From contig JAEUPP010000005.1 of assembly GCA_016790075.1 (NCBI GenBank), positions 1 to 64,000 of the forward strand: DNA of 64,000 bases, given 5' to 3'. Below, piece after piece: positions 15,671-25,700 of the stretch. This DNA is from Rhodanobacteraceae bacterium (GTDB taxonomy: Bacteria > Pseudomonadota > Gammaproteobacteria > Xanthomonadales > Rhodanobacteraceae). The notes under the pieces are model-generated. The model was not told where the DNA came from, made no database searches, and saw only the letters and a program-made list of their open reading frames with translations. Positions within the stretch are counted from its first letter, which is position 1. The number at the start of each line of letters is the position of its first letter. Made by a program: the position numbers and the translations under genes.

Positions 15671-18600
15671 GTGCCTCTGCTCTCCTCCGCTACGCTCCGC
15701 GCCGGACTGCTGGTCCATGGCGATGCTGCCGCCGACTGGTGGCGCCTGCTGCCTGACTTGTTGCCGCCCGGCATCGCGCTGGCCGCCACACAGGCCGGGG
15801 ATTTGCCTGCAGGCATCGAACGAATCGATCTTGCTGCCGAGGACACCGCGACCTTGCTCGCCGCCGGCCGCGCACGCTGGCCGGGACGGGATCTGCTCCT
15901 GCTACGGGCGGACACCCACCTGCCGCCCTACGCGATGGAGCGCCTGCTCGCTGCGCTTGAGCTGGACGATGTACTCGGGGTCAGCCCGCTCGACGACGGC
16001 GACTGGCACCCTTGCCCCGGCACCGACGCCAGCACCGAACAGATCGACGCCTTGTGCCACGCCTATGGCCGCGGGCTGGGCTTTGACACCTGCGAAGTCT
16101 CCACCTGCCTCAGCGCCTGGCATGGCCCGCGGCTGGCAGCCCTGGCCCTCACCCCGGGTGCAAGGCCAAGTACCTTGGGACGGCTGCTGCGCCTGGATCA
16201 CCTTTATGTCGCTACCGCGCGATCGACACGGCACAGGCACAGCAGCGCAGGTATCGATACGGCGGCCCTGGGCGAACTACGCGGACAACTAGCCCTGGCA
16301 TTGGCCCAGCCCGGCCTGTGGCCTGCCTGGTTCGGGCGTGACGGCCGCCCGGTGCTGCTGCACGTGCTGCATGGCTGGGGCGGCGGCGCCGAACGCTTCG
16401 TGCGCGATTTCGCCACCAGCGATACGGCTCACACGCACCTTGTATTGCGCGCATTCGGCGATTTCTCGCGCCGGCGTTATGGCGAAGTCCTGGAGCTCCA
16501 CGACGGCAGCCTGCGCGGCCCGCCACTGCGCCGCGTTTGCCTGCCCGCGACCATTGCCGATACAGCACTGCAACACCACGACTGGATGCAATTCTTCCGC
16601 GACGCGCTGACACGTTTTGGCGTCGACGCCGTTGTCGTGTCGTCACTGATTGGACATAGCCTCGACGCCCTGCGCAGTGGCTTGCCGACGCTGGTCATCG
16701 CTCACGACTGCTATCCGTTATGGCCACAGCTGCATCGTGATTTCGGTGACCAGGCGCTGGCCTTTGACGCGGCGCAACGCGTGCTGGATCTTGCATCAGC
16801 CGATGAGGGCTTCGAGTTCGCCAGCCGCGAACCGCAATACTGGCAGCGGCTGCGCGATGCCTACGTAACGGCGTTATGCAGCGCGTCGGCGCGGCTGGTC
16901 GCTCCGAGCCGCACGGCGCTTGCCAATGTGCTGCGCCTCGCACCTGAACTGCACGGTCTACCGGCACGCGTGATTGCTCACGGCACAGCACCCTTTGCCG
17001 AGGCCGCGCCATTGAAGCCAGCGCAGCGGCGCGAAGGGCTGCGCCTGCTCGTGCCAGGGCGAGTGCGCCGCGGCAAGGGCGCACAATTGCTCCACGCGCT
17101 ACTGCCCATGCTGCCGCCTACGGTTGAGCTCGTTCTGCTCGGCGCCGGAGCCGAAGGTCACGCGTTTTTCGGCCGAGAGCGCGTCCATGTGGTGCTCGAC
17201 TATGCCCGCGACGAGCTGCCCGGGCTCATCGCAGCACTACGGCCCGACGCCGCCCTGATCCTGCCAACGGTGGCTGAAACCTTCAGCTACACCTTGTCGG
17301 AGTGCTGGAGCCTGGGCTTGCCGGTAATCGCCACTCGTATCGGTGCGCTGGCCGAGCGCATCGAGGATGGGGTTGACGGTTTTCTCGTAGCGCCGGATGC
17401 GATGGCGGTGCGCGAGCGCATCGCTGCACTGGCCGCAGACCCGCAGCCGCTGCAGCATGCAGGCGCAGTGCTGCGTGAACGCATACCGCGCTCGCTCGCG
17501 GACATGAGCGCCGACTACCGCGCCGAACTGCCGGCAACGGCGTCGCATACGACCGCGGCGCCCCGGAGCGCTCTGCTCGCGGAGATCGAGCTCATGCGCT
17601 TGCGCGCGGAGCTGGACACCCTGCGGACCGAGCAGCGGCGCCAGTCTGAGCTGCTGGCACTGCAAACGCGCGAACTCGACGCCCGTGCCGAATGGGCGTC
17701 GGAACTGGACCGCGAGCTGCGCCGTTCGCACCTTGATCTGCGCACGATGCGCACGGAAATTGAGCAACGCACCGAATGGCTCAAGCGGACGCAGGACGAT
17801 TATTCGGCGATCGAACAGGAGTTTGAAGAACGTACGCGCTGGGCATTGTCCCTCAAGGCCGAGCTGGATCGTGCCTATGGCAGCCTGTCGTGGCGCCTGA
17901 CCAGACCGTTGCGCTTTGGCATGCGCAAGTTGCGCGGACTGCGCGCTCGCATCGCGTTCAACGCCACGCGCACACTCGGCCTCTGGCAACGCATGCGCGG
18001 CAGTCTGCGGCGGCGCGGCCTGGCCGGCACGCTGCAGCGTGCCCTGCGCGAGTTCCGCCGCGGCGCACCACCCGCCGCATTGATTGCCGTTGCCGGCAAC
18101 CCACCCGAGCGTTTTGAGGAGATCCGCCTGCCGGCATCCGCCGAGCCACTGGTATCGATCGTAATCCCGGTCTACAACAAGATTGCTTATACGCTGGCTT
18201 GCCTCAACTCACTGGCGGCGCAGGCCGGAACAGCGTCCTTCGAGGTCATCGTCGTGGACGACTGCTCCAGCGACGACACACCTGAGCGCCTCGCCGACGT
18301 GGACAATCTGCGGGTGATCCGCAACACGCAGAATCTCGGTTTCGTCGGCTCGTGCAATGCCGGCGCCGCCGCCGCACGTGGCGACTATGTGCTGTTCCTC
18401 AACAATGACACGGTAGTCACACCGGGCTGGCTTGAGGCCCTGTTGCGCTGCTTTGTCGAAGAGGCCGATGCCGGCCTCGTTGGCGCCAAGCTCGTCTATC
18501 CCGACGGGCGCCTGCAGGAAGCCGGCGGCATCGTGTTTCAGGATGGTTCGGGCTGGAACTATGGCCGCTTCGAGGATCCGGCCGATCCCCGCTACAACTT

Positions 18601-20032
18601 CCGTCGCGAAGCGGACTATTGTTCCGGTGCAGCAATAATGCTGCGACGTACGTTGTTCGAGTCGCTGGGCGGCTTCGATCAACGCTACGCGCCGGCCTAC
18701 TACGAGGACACCGATCTCGCCTTCGCCGTGCGCAACGCAGGGCTCAAGGTCTACTACGAGCCGCGCTCGACCGTCATTCACTTCGAGGGTGTCACCGCCG
18801 GCACCGACACGGGCACCGGCACCAAGCGTTATCAGGTCGTGAATCGCGAGAAATTTCTGGACAAGTGGAGCAGTGCCCTCGCCCGACAGCCACAGCCAAT
18901 CGACGAGGCCGCACTGGCACCGCGCGCTGCGACGTTCCGCTGTGAAAAACGCCTGCTCATCATCGACGCCTGCACACCGACGCCAGATCAGGATTCAGGC
19001 TCGCTACGCATGATCAACCTGATGCGGCTGCTGCGCGCTCTAGGTTGGCAGGTCACCTTCTTCGCCGACAACCGGCTTTATGTCCAAGGCTATACCGAAA
19101 CATTGCAATCGCTCGGCGTCGAAGCGCTGTACGCCCCCTACATGAATGACCCGATCCGCCTGTTCCGGCAGCGCGGCAGCGAGTTCGACGCGATATTGCT
19201 GTCGCGCCACTACGTCGCAATCAACTATCTCGGCCTCGCCCGGCTGTACGCTCCCAAGGCCAAGCTCATCTTCGATACGGTCGACTTGCACTATCTGCGC
19301 GAGCAGCGCGCCGCCGAACTCGAAAGCAGCGACGCGCTGCGCCGCAAGGCCGAACGCACGCGTGCGCAAGAGCACAAGCTGATCCGCGAATGCGATGCGA
19401 CGCTGGTTGTAAGCCCGGTCGAACAGGCCTTGCTCGCGCGCGAACTGCCACAAGCACGCGTCGAGATTCTTTCCAATGTGCACGAAGTATTCGGCTGCCG
19501 GCGCAACTACACGGAACGCAAGGATCTTGTCTTCGTGGGCAGCTTCCAGCATCCGCCGAACGAAGATGCCATGCTCTGGTTCGCCCGCGAAATCCTGCCA
19601 CATCTGCGCGAGGCGTTGCCGGGTCTGCGCGTACACGTCATCGGCCAGCCCGTACCGGAGTCGTTGCGCGAGTACGCTGGCGACGACTTTGTGCTGCACG
19701 GTTTCGTCGCTGACCTCGATCCCTATATGGACGGCTGCCGCGTGTCGGTCGCGCCGCTGCGCTACGGCGCCGGCGTCAAGGGCAAGGTCAACATGGCGAT
19801 GAGTTATGGTCTGCCCGTAGTCGCAACACCGGCTGCAGTCGAAGGCATGCATATCCAGGCGGGCAGCGACGTGCTTGTCGCCGCCGACGCCAACGCCTTC
19901 GCGGCGGCCATCGTGCAGCTCTACGGCGACCAGGCACTCTGGGAAACGCTGTCAGCCAATGGGCTGGCCAATGTGGAGCGGCATTTTTCCTTCGATGCCG
20001 CGAAACGCGCATTGGCGAGAATACTGAGCTGA
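15671..20032 (+). CDS. Multidomain glycosyltransferase (GT4 - coiled coil - GT2 - GT4)
   Basis: 1453 residues with a GTG start, unusually long for the family. In order: a poorly conserved first 220 residues; a GT-B glycosyltransferase 4 unit from HVLHGWGGGAERFVRDF (about 224) to ETFSYTLSECWSLGLPV (about 536); a coiled coil at about 633-743 ending in the junction motif GSLSWRLTRPLR; a GT-A family 2 domain at about 826-1090 (VSIVIPVYNK, VIVVDDCSSDDTPE, NNDT, YYEDTDLAF); and a second GT4 unit at about 1091-1453 (VFVGSFQHPPNEDAMLWF, SVAPLRYGAGVKGKV, MSYGLPVVATPAAVEGM). No signal peptide is seen, so it probably works on the cytoplasmic face on an O-antigen, exopolysaccharide or glycoprotein glycan; acceptor and donors are unknown. 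No other glycan genes are adjacent. A GATAAT at 15613 could be part of its promoter, but the -35 is weak. Confidence 0.88.
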   Translation: MPLLSSATLRAGLLVHGDAAADWWRLLPDLLPPGIALAATQAGDLPAGIERIDLAAEDTATLLAAGRARWPGRDLLLLRADTHLPPYAMERLLAALELDDVLGVSPLDDGDWHPCPGTDASTEQIDALCHAYGRGLGFDTCEVSTCLSAWHGPRLAALALTPGARPSTLGRLLRLDHLYVATARSTRHRHSSAGIDTAALGELRGQLALALAQPGLWPAWFGRDGRPVLLHVLHGWGGGAERFVRDFATSDTAHTHLVLRAFGDFSRRRYGEVLELHDGSLRGPPLRRVCLPATIADTALQHHDWMQFFRDALTRFGVDAVVVSSLIGHSLDALRSGLPTLVIAHDCYPLWPQLHRDFGDQALAFDAAQRVLDLASADEGFEFASREPQYWQRLRDAYVTALCSASARLVAPSRTALANVLRLAPELHGLPARVIAHGTAPFAEAAPLKPAQRREGLRLLVPGRVRRGKGAQLLHALLPMLPPTVELVLLGAGAEGHAFFGRERVHVVLDYARDELPGLIAALRPDAALILPTVAETFSYTLSECWSLGLPVIATRIGALAERIEDGVDGFLVAPDAMAVRERIAALAADPQPLQHAGAVLRERIPRSLADMSADYRAELPATASHTTAAPRSALLAEIELMRLRAELDTLRTEQRRQSELLALQTRELDARAEWASELDRELRRSHLDLRTMRTEIEQRTEWLKRTQDDYSAIEQEFEERTRWALSLKAELDRAYGSLSWRLTRPLRFGMRKLRGLRARIAFNATRTLGLWQRMRGSLRRRGLAGTLQRALREFRRGAPPAALIAVAGNPPERFEEIRLPASAEPLVSIVIPVYNKIAYTLACLNSLAAQAGTASFEVIVVDDCSSDDTPERLADVDNLRVIRNTQNLGFVGSCNAGAAAARGDYVLFLNNDTVVTPGWLEALLRCFVEEADAGLVGAKLVYPDGRLQEAGGIVFQDGSGWNYGRFEDPADPRYNFRREADYCSGAAIMLRRTLFESLGGFDQRYAPAYYEDTDLAFAVRNAGLKVYYEPRSTVIHFEGVTAGTDTGTGTKRYQVVNREKFLDKWSSALARQPQPIDEAALAPRAATFRCEKRLLIIDACTPTPDQDSGSLRMINLMRLLRALGWQVTFFADNRLYVQGYTETLQSLGVEALYAPYMNDPIRLFRQRGSEFDAILLSRHYVAINYLGLARLYAPKAKLIFDTVDLHYLREQRAAELESSDALRRKAERTRAQEHKLIRECDATLVVSPVEQALLARELPQARVEILSNVHEVFGCRRNYTERKDLVFVGSFQHPPNEDAMLWFAREILPHLREALPGLRVHVIGQPVPESLREYAGDDFVLHGFVADLDPYMDGCRVSVAPLRYGAGVKGKVNMAMSYGLPVVATPAAVEGMHIQAGSDVLVAADANAFAAAIVQLYGDQALWETLSANGLANVERHFSFDAAKRALARILS

Positions 20033-20158
20033 AAAAGCGCGTGCGACGATTTACCTCACGGCAAGCGGCGCTGGCGGCCGGCGTTTGGCGCACGGCCCTG
20101 AACTGCCCGGCCCTGATCTGCAGTAGGGTGGCAGGTGCCAACCCCTGGGAGTAGCAAC

Positions 20159-21121
20159 ATGATCTACGCCAGCATTCTCGATACGGTCGGCCGCACCCCG
20201 ATCGTGCGCATCAACCGCCTGGCCCCGGCGGGAGTCGAGATGTACGTCAAGCTCGAAGCATTCAATCCCATGTCATCGGTGAAGGATCGCCTCGCGCTTG
20301 CTATCGTGCTTGATGCCGAGGCCAAGGGCTTGTTGCGCCCTGGACAAATGATCGTGGAAGCAACCTCGGGCAATACCGGCATCGCCTTGGCCATGGTCTG
20401 TGCCGCGAAGGGTTATCAGTTTGTTTCGTTCATGGTCGAAACGTTTTCGATGGAGCGGCGCAAGATCATGCGCGCACTGGGTGCGAAGGTGATTCTGACC
20501 CCCGCTGCGGAACGTGGCAGCGGCATGGTGCGGCGCGCCGAGGAGTTCGCGGCAACACACGGCGCCTTTCTCGCACGCCAATTCGAGAACGAAGCCAATC
20601 CGGCCTATCACCGCAGTACGACAGGGCCGGAAATACTGCAGGATTTCGCGGGCCGGCGGCTCGACACCTTCGTAACCGGCTGGGGCACTGGCGGTACCCT
20701 GACCGGTGCCGGCGAAATGATTCGACTTGCGCGCCCTGAAGTCGACATCGTCGTAGCCGAACCGGCCGGCGCGTCCCTGCTCGCGGGCGGCGAGTGGAAA
20801 CCACACAAGATTCAGGGCTGGACCCCGGATTTCGTGCCCGCCGTGCTCAAGCGCGATGTCGCACACCGCATCGTCGCTATCGACGATGTGCTCGCACGCG
20901 ATACGGCTCGTGCCTTGGCCGCGAACGAAGGTATTTTCTGCGGCATCTCCGCGGGCGGCACCTTTGCCGCTGCGCTTGAACTCGCACGCAACGCCAAACC
21001 GGGGCAGGTGATTCTCGCCATGTTGCCGGATACCGGCGAACGCTATCTGTCGACCTTCCTGTTTGACGGCATCAATGAAGGCTCGGACGAGGATTGGCTG
21101 GCGAGCCTTGGCAACAGCTGA
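20159..21121 (+). CDS. cysK: Cysteine synthase (O-acetylserine sulfhydrylase), CysK type
   Basis: 320 residues. This pyridoxal-phosphate enzyme makes cysteine from O-acetylserine and sulfide in the cytoplasm. The PLP lysine lies in NPMSSVKDRLA, the substrate loop is EATSGNTGIA, and the phosphate-binding loop is GWGTGGTLTGAG. The start at 20159 is preceded by GGGAG at good spacing and matches the family N-terminus (MIYASILDTVGRTPIVRI). It follows the glycosyltransferase by 126 bases and ends in a strong terminator. The paralogue CysM is the main alternative name; length and overall pattern favour CysK. Confidence 0.92.
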   Translation: MIYASILDTVGRTPIVRINRLAPAGVEMYVKLEAFNPMSSVKDRLALAIVLDAEAKGLLRPGQMIVEATSGNTGIALAMVCAAKGYQFVSFMVETFSMERRKIMRALGAKVILTPAAERGSGMVRRAEEFAATHGAFLARQFENEANPAYHRSTTGPEILQDFAGRRLDTFVTGWGTGGTLTGAGEMIRLARPEVDIVVAEPAGASLLAGGEWKPHKIQGWTPDFVPAVLKRDVAHRIVAIDDVLARDTARALAANEGIFCGISAGGTFAAALELARNAKPGQVILAMLPDTGERYLSTFLFDGINEGSDEDWLASLGNS

Positions 21122-21130
21122 CCTGCAGAA

Positions 21131-21163
21131 CAAAAACGGCCCCGTATTGCGGAGCCGTTTTTG
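21131..21163 (+). terminator. Rho-independent terminator after cysK
   Basis: CAAAAACGGC (21131-21140) pairs with GCCGTTTTTG (21154-21163), with an internal CCG/CGG extension. T and A runs on either side make it usable by both cysK and the convergent DUF3060 gene. Confidence 0.88.
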
Positions 21164-21191
21164 TATTGGAATCTGAAAGGTATGCCTGTAG

Positions 21192-21572
21192 CTATTGAGT
21201 TTTCAGGCGGTCGACTACGTTACGTTTTCCGGAAACCTTGGTGACGGGCGCCGGGCCATCCGTCGCCGGCCAGGTCACCTTGTTGTCATCACCTGTTACC
21301 GCGATTTTCGCCGCCAGTGATTGCACATTGACCGTATTCTTCGAGCCGTTGATCGTGATCGAGTTGCAAGGACCGTGGGTCTCGATGCGGTTGCCATCGC
21401 CAACGAAAAGCACGTCTTCCATTTCGGTGCAGTAATGGGCGATGTCAGAGTTTTCCTGGGTCAGCTGCTGCTTACGGCCGAGATCGGCAGGTGTGGTCGG
21501 CTCAGCTGCTGCAGCAGCAACCGAAATGACACTAAGGGCGAGCAACAAACCGGTACGCGAGAATGGGAACAT
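21192..21572 (-). CDS. DUF3060-domain periplasmic protein
   Basis: 126 residues. A signal peptide (MFPFSRTGLLLALSVISVAAAAAE) is followed by a DUF3060-type repeat of short beta strands. The recurring G-D/S-x-N pattern shows in VGDGNRIETHG, INGSKNTVNVQ and VTGDDNKVTW. Two cysteines (HYCTEM, HGPCNS) could pair in the periplasm. The family has no assigned biochemical function that I know of. A TATACT hexamer about 30 bases upstream of the start (21602-21607, minus strand) may be its -10 element. It converges with cysK and shares its terminator. Confidence 0.8.
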   Translation of the reverse strand: MFPFSRTGLLLALSVISVAAAAAEPTTPADLGRKQQLTQENSDIAHYCTEMEDVLFVGDGNRIETHGPCNSITINGSKNTVNVQSLAAKIAVTGDDNKVTWPATDGPAPVTKVSGKRNVVDRLKTQ

Positions 21573-21894
21573 GGCAAACCCCAGGGCCGAAATCCGCGCC
21601 CAGTATAGTCCTACGCGGTGCTTGGCCCAGCCCGTCCGCCGCGACCGCGATGCCGAGCGGCATCATTCCGCCGTTCAGCGGCAGCAGCAATCACCTCGAA
21701 CAGCACCTTGCCTCTCGCCACTTCCCTGCAGTTTCCCCGGTGCCGCGATAACTGCTCGACAGCACATTCTGCAACACGATGCGGCACTTGCTTGGTAGTT
21801 GCAGACTGGTCGTGGGCGTATACCGGGACGATACCAATCCGGGCCAGGTTATGGGCGTAGCCGATAGTCCGAACGAAATCGAGACCAGATATCG
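21573..21894. other. Intergenic region between the DUF3060 gene and the tRNA operon terminator
   Basis: About 320 bases. I see no convincing coding frame, repeat or RNA gene. The only recognisable element is the TATACT on the minus strand at 21602-21607, a possible -10 for the DUF3060 gene. Confidence 0.5.
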
Positions 21895-21920
21895 AAAAAG
21901 GCCCGGTTTCCCGGGCCTTT
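21895..21920 (-). terminator. Terminator of the tRNA-Thr/tRNA-Val operon
   Basis: Read on the minus strand, AAAGGCCCGG (21920-21911) pairs with CCGGGCCTTT (21906-21897) around a four-base loop, followed by further T residues. It begins 8 bases after the tRNA-Val CCA end. Confidence 0.92.
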
Positions 21921-21928
21921 AAGTCAAG

Positions 21929-22003
21929 TGGTGGGCGGTACAGGGTTTGAACCTGTGACCCCTGCCGTGTGAAAGCAGTGCTCTACCGCTGAGCTAACCG
22001 CCC
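21929..22003 (-). tRNA. tRNA-Val (anticodon CAC)
   Basis: 75 bases with an encoded CCA. The acceptor GGGCGGT pairs with ACCGCCC, the D-arm is GCTC...GAGC, the anticodon stem-loop is CTGCT-TTCACAC-GGCAG and the T-arm is ACAGG-TTCAAAC-CCTGT. Loop position gives anticodon CAC, reading GUG, a frequent codon in high-GC genomes. It lies 43 bases downstream of tRNA-Thr. Confidence 0.95.
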
Positions 22004-22046
22004 ATGGCCAAGACGGGATCCGTCTTGGTCAGGTGAACCATGCAAC

Positions 22047-22122
<76 letters not shown>

Positions 22123-22137
22123 AAAACTGAGCGCGCG

Positions 22138-22166
22138 ATTATAGCGGCGGGTTTTACCAACGACAA
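22138..22166 (-). promoter_or_regulatory. Sigma-70 promoter of the tRNA operon
   Basis: On the minus strand, TTGTCG (22166-22161) is separated by 17 bases from a perfect TATAAT (22143-22138), and the tRNA begins 15 bases further on. The stretch just after the -10 is GC-rich (CGCGCGC), the discriminator typical of stringently controlled stable-RNA promoters. Confidence 0.85.
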
Positions 22167-22210
22167 GCAAATCGAGTTAGTTATCGCACCGATCAGAAAT
22201 ACCGCCGGTT

Positions 22211-22663
22211 TTACCAGCAAGGGCCGTTCGAGTTCTGCGGCATGGCACCGGCGGCTGGAGTCTTGACGCCTGTGTTGTTGACCGTGAGGGCTCCACATTG
22301 ATCTCTGGCCTGGGCGCCGCCCGCTACCGGGGTTGCCGTTAGCACATAGCTCTGCGTATCTCCGGTCGCACCATTGGCCGAGGTGATAGTGTAATAACCC
22401 CCATCGGAGGTCAGGGAAGTCAGGCCAAGACTCGTGGCGGCGTTCAACGGATCCGTCGCATACCGATTGAAATTTGTATAAAACCGCTCTTGCGCGGCAG
22501 CCACACGCATCAGCAGTTCCTTGCCATCGACGCGGCGAGCACGCAGGCCATAGCGCTGGTAGGCGGGCAGGGCGATGGCCGCAACAATGGCAATGATAGC
22601 CACGACGACCATCAGCTCGATCAAAGTAAAACCTTGGAATTTGGCACGATAGCGACTGAGCAT
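22211..22663 (-). CDS. pilE: Type IV pilin PilE
   Basis: 150 residues. The prepilin peptidase site is clear: a short basic leader ending FQG, then [20 protein letters not shown], with cleavage after Gly and the conserved Glu5. The globular part has a C-terminal cysteine pair (DQCGAL ... GPCW) that probably forms the D-region disulfide. The start at 22663 follows GGGGAAG. It is the last gene of the fimT-pilVWXY1E cluster, and its position plus a hairpin just upstream suggest separate expression control. Related PilE proteins in this position are minor pilins that prime assembly or sit near the tip. The major pilin gene pilA is not in the window. Confidence 0.93.
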   Translation of the reverse strand: MLSRYRAKFQGFTLIELMVVVAIIAIVAAIALPAYQRYGLRARRVDGKELLMRVAAAQERFYTNFNRYATDPLNAATSLGLTSLTSDGGYYTITSANGATGDTQSYVLTATPVAGGAQARDQCGALTVNNTGVKTPAAGAMPQNSNGPCW

Positions 22664-22684
22664 CTTGCTTCCCCAATTAAAGGA

Positions 22685-22704
22685 CACGCGCCTTGCGGCG
22701 CGTG
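22685..22704 (-). promoter_or_regulatory. Stem-loop between pilY1 and pilE
   Basis: CACGCGCC and GGCGCGTG form a perfect 8-bp stem around a 4-base loop (22693-22696), in the 59 bases between the pilY1 stop and the pilE start. Only TCCTTT follows on the minus strand, so it is a weak terminator at best. A transcript-processing or stability element is likely. Confidence 0.6.
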
Positions 22705-22722
22705 CCTGAGACAAATCCGAAC

Positions 22723-25700
22723 TCAGAGAATTTCGAGCAACTCTCTCCAGGAACCACGATAGGCGGGCGGAGCCTTGATGGTGGTCTTCTCGCCAACAGG
22801 CCCGCCGCCGCCGCCGCCGGCACCGGTCGGCAATACAAACTCATTGCCAATCAGACGCGGCGTAGGATCCCGGCACTGGTCGCCTTCACACGGCCCGGCC
22901 TGGTCGCCGACACCGTCGCCGTCACCCAAGCCTGCCGGCGAGCCACCTGTCGCACCATCGATGACGATGGACGCACCACGGAACGCCGGATTGCAGGGAT
23001 CACTGCCGCGTGGGATCACCGTGTTCACGACCGCAATGTTCAAGCTGTAAATCGGCTTGGCCGTAAACACGACGCGCTCACCCGGTTCGCTGGAAATATT
23101 GAGCGGAATTGCCCAGCCACGTGAACTCGTTCCTATCGCATTGGTCGTCAGGCTGCGCGACGTCGCACTCGGCTGGGTCAAGGTCTGCGCGGTCAACTGC
23201 GCGGGCAGGATCGGGTAGTTCGCCGATGCTGTACCGTAGTCGCGAATGCCGTAGATCGCCTGTGGCCCCACGTTGGATGCGACGCCGATGGCGGTGCGGT
23301 CCTCCTTGCCAAGATACTTGCCGGTTCCGACCACCCAGATCGCATCGCCATTGCGCTGGGTATCGCGCAACGCAATCGGCATGGAGGTAATCGGCTGGCG
23401 TGGCAGCGTCGTCGCGTTGGTCTGCGACGGCGTTGTCGTATAGGTCTTGAACATCAGATCGACCTTCCACTGCGCCGGGTCGCTGGCCGACAGATCGAAG
23501 CGGAACAGGTTGCCGACGAGGTCACCAGCCACGGCTATGTCATCGATCTGATTGCTGTCGATATCGTAGGCCGCCGGCGTCGACAGGCCAAACGACAGGG
23601 GCACCGACTGCGGCGCCGTGGCAGTCTGGATTTCGGCAATGCGCGCACCCGTCTCAAGATCCAGCACGAACAGCGACGTCTTGTCCTTGTTCGGGTCGCT
23701 GCTGGCCGGATCCGGCTCGCCGCGTGGATCGAGGTTCGTGGTCGGGAAATACCCACTGGAAACCAGCACCACCCATTTACCGTTATTCAGGCGCAGGATA
23801 TTCGCCGAATCATAGGTATAGCCGAGTGCCGCACCACCGGCAGAGGTATGCGAAAACTCCCAAAGCACGTTGCTTTCGTTGAACGAGGCAGGATCCGTGA
23901 CATCAAGCGCGAAAACACCGCGCCCGCCAAGCCGCATGGACCCCACCAGTACGGTGCGCCATTGGCCTCGAATGAAGACGTCCTGCAAACGCAGGCGTGA
24001 GTCGACGCCAGGCACCAGCTGCGAGTGGTTCGGATTGGTGTACTCGGCCGCCTTCTTGTTCATGATCAGCATGTTCGGCATGTAGGCGAAGCGCTCCTGG
24101 CCGTTCAGGGCGTTGATCGCATGCACCATGCCATCGTTTGAACCGACGAACACAGTCGGAGCACGCCGGCTGACCGAAGCGGCAAACTTTGCGTAGGTTG
24201 CTCCCTCGCCATTCGCTCCGGCGGCAACCGCCTCGGCCGAACCGGCGGGGAAATTGTCCTGGAACAGTCCTACAGGACCCGACAGATAGGCCGGCTGGGA
24301 ATTGATGACAGCGCCCATCAGCGAGCTGCGGCGACGCATAAATGGGGCCACGGTTTCGCGTGCACGCTCGCCGCGCAGGTAGTCCACACGCTGAGACCCC
24401 AGATTGTCATTATCGACAGCAGTCGTCGTGGGATTATCCTCCAGCGCCGCCCGCTGGGCTGAGTTGAGGCTACCCCAAAGCAACGGAATACCCCGGCGCG
24501 GGGAGCTGTTCGCATCCCAGGTAAAGATGCTGCGGCTGGCAGGTGTACGTGCGGTCAGCAGCGGAGCCGCATCCCAGAGCGCATCGCCAACCGCCTGTCC
24601 CGTTCCTTGATCGACCGCAAACTTGGCCACCGAACCCGACCAGTCGGAGGTATCGAAGCTGGCCTTGAACGCCTCGGTACTCGCGGTCACGATAGGCAGC
24701 GATACCGTCGCCGCTGTCGCCGTGGCGCGACGCGCCGTGATATTGCTGACGATATCGACCAGAGCCTGAGCAAGCTCTGCCGGGTTGTTCGAGACGAAGA
24801 AACGGCCACGGCTGTTGATGGCTGCATGCCACATATCGTCGATCTTGCGGTCGTCGTCCGTTCCCTCGGCTGGCGCTGGCCACTGCGTGGTCGCCGGCGC
24901 GGCATTGGAGCCTCGCAGCTTGGCATAGGTCGCATCGTCGTTCTGCAGCGTGCCCGAGGCACCGAAGCCGATCATGAACTGGACCAGATGTGGCCAACGT
25001 GCCGGGTCATTGGCCGGGTTCCAGTAAATTTCAGGATTCAGCAGAGGGTCGGCACCCGGCGCAAGCGCCGGACCAAACAGGTTCGTCGACTTGTCCGGCA
25101 GATAAGGCGGAACGCGCAATCCACCTGTGCCCGAGAACAAGCCATCAGTACGCAGCGGAGTCGACCAGTAGTAGAACGCGAGGTCTGCCATGGTCGTGGC
25201 CGTCGCGGCGGCCTCGTTATAGAAGATCCGGCTTGGATTGCCGCTGGCGGTGTAGTTGGTTCCATCAGGCAGCGTGACGGCTTCCGTGTCACGGCGGGCA
25301 ACGGATATCCCTGTGTCGCCATTCCAGAGGCCGTCCGTCATCTGGATATGGAAATTCTGGCGGCAGACCAGTTCCTTGTTGAGTTCGGCATCCCAGTAGG
25401 GGTTGGTCCAGGTGCCACTATTGCGCTGGAACAGGGCGCCCACACGCTGCAGCGCGCTGCGATTCGGCGTACCACCAGCTGCAGGAATATTGAACAGCCA
25501 ATTGTAGAAACGCGCGCGTATGCCGCCCGCGATCGGCTGCTGCTCAAACGGTCGAATTTCGGTCGTGGCAGCGAGACGGTTGGCGTTGATGTTCTGCCAG
25601 GCAACGCGCACTTCCGAGCCAAAGGTGCGGTAAGCATGTGATACCGCCGAAATCGCGGCCATCTGGCGCGTACGGTAATAGGCATGCCAATTTACGAAGC

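Noticed and set aside
21573..21894. Possible small RNA or short gene next to the tRNA operon
   Set aside because: No hairpin-plus-T-tract with a matching promoter and no coding bias in any frame.
24607..25641. 344-codon plus-strand open frame
   Set aside because: Antisense to pilY1; no motif, no ribosome binding site, Arg-rich composition.
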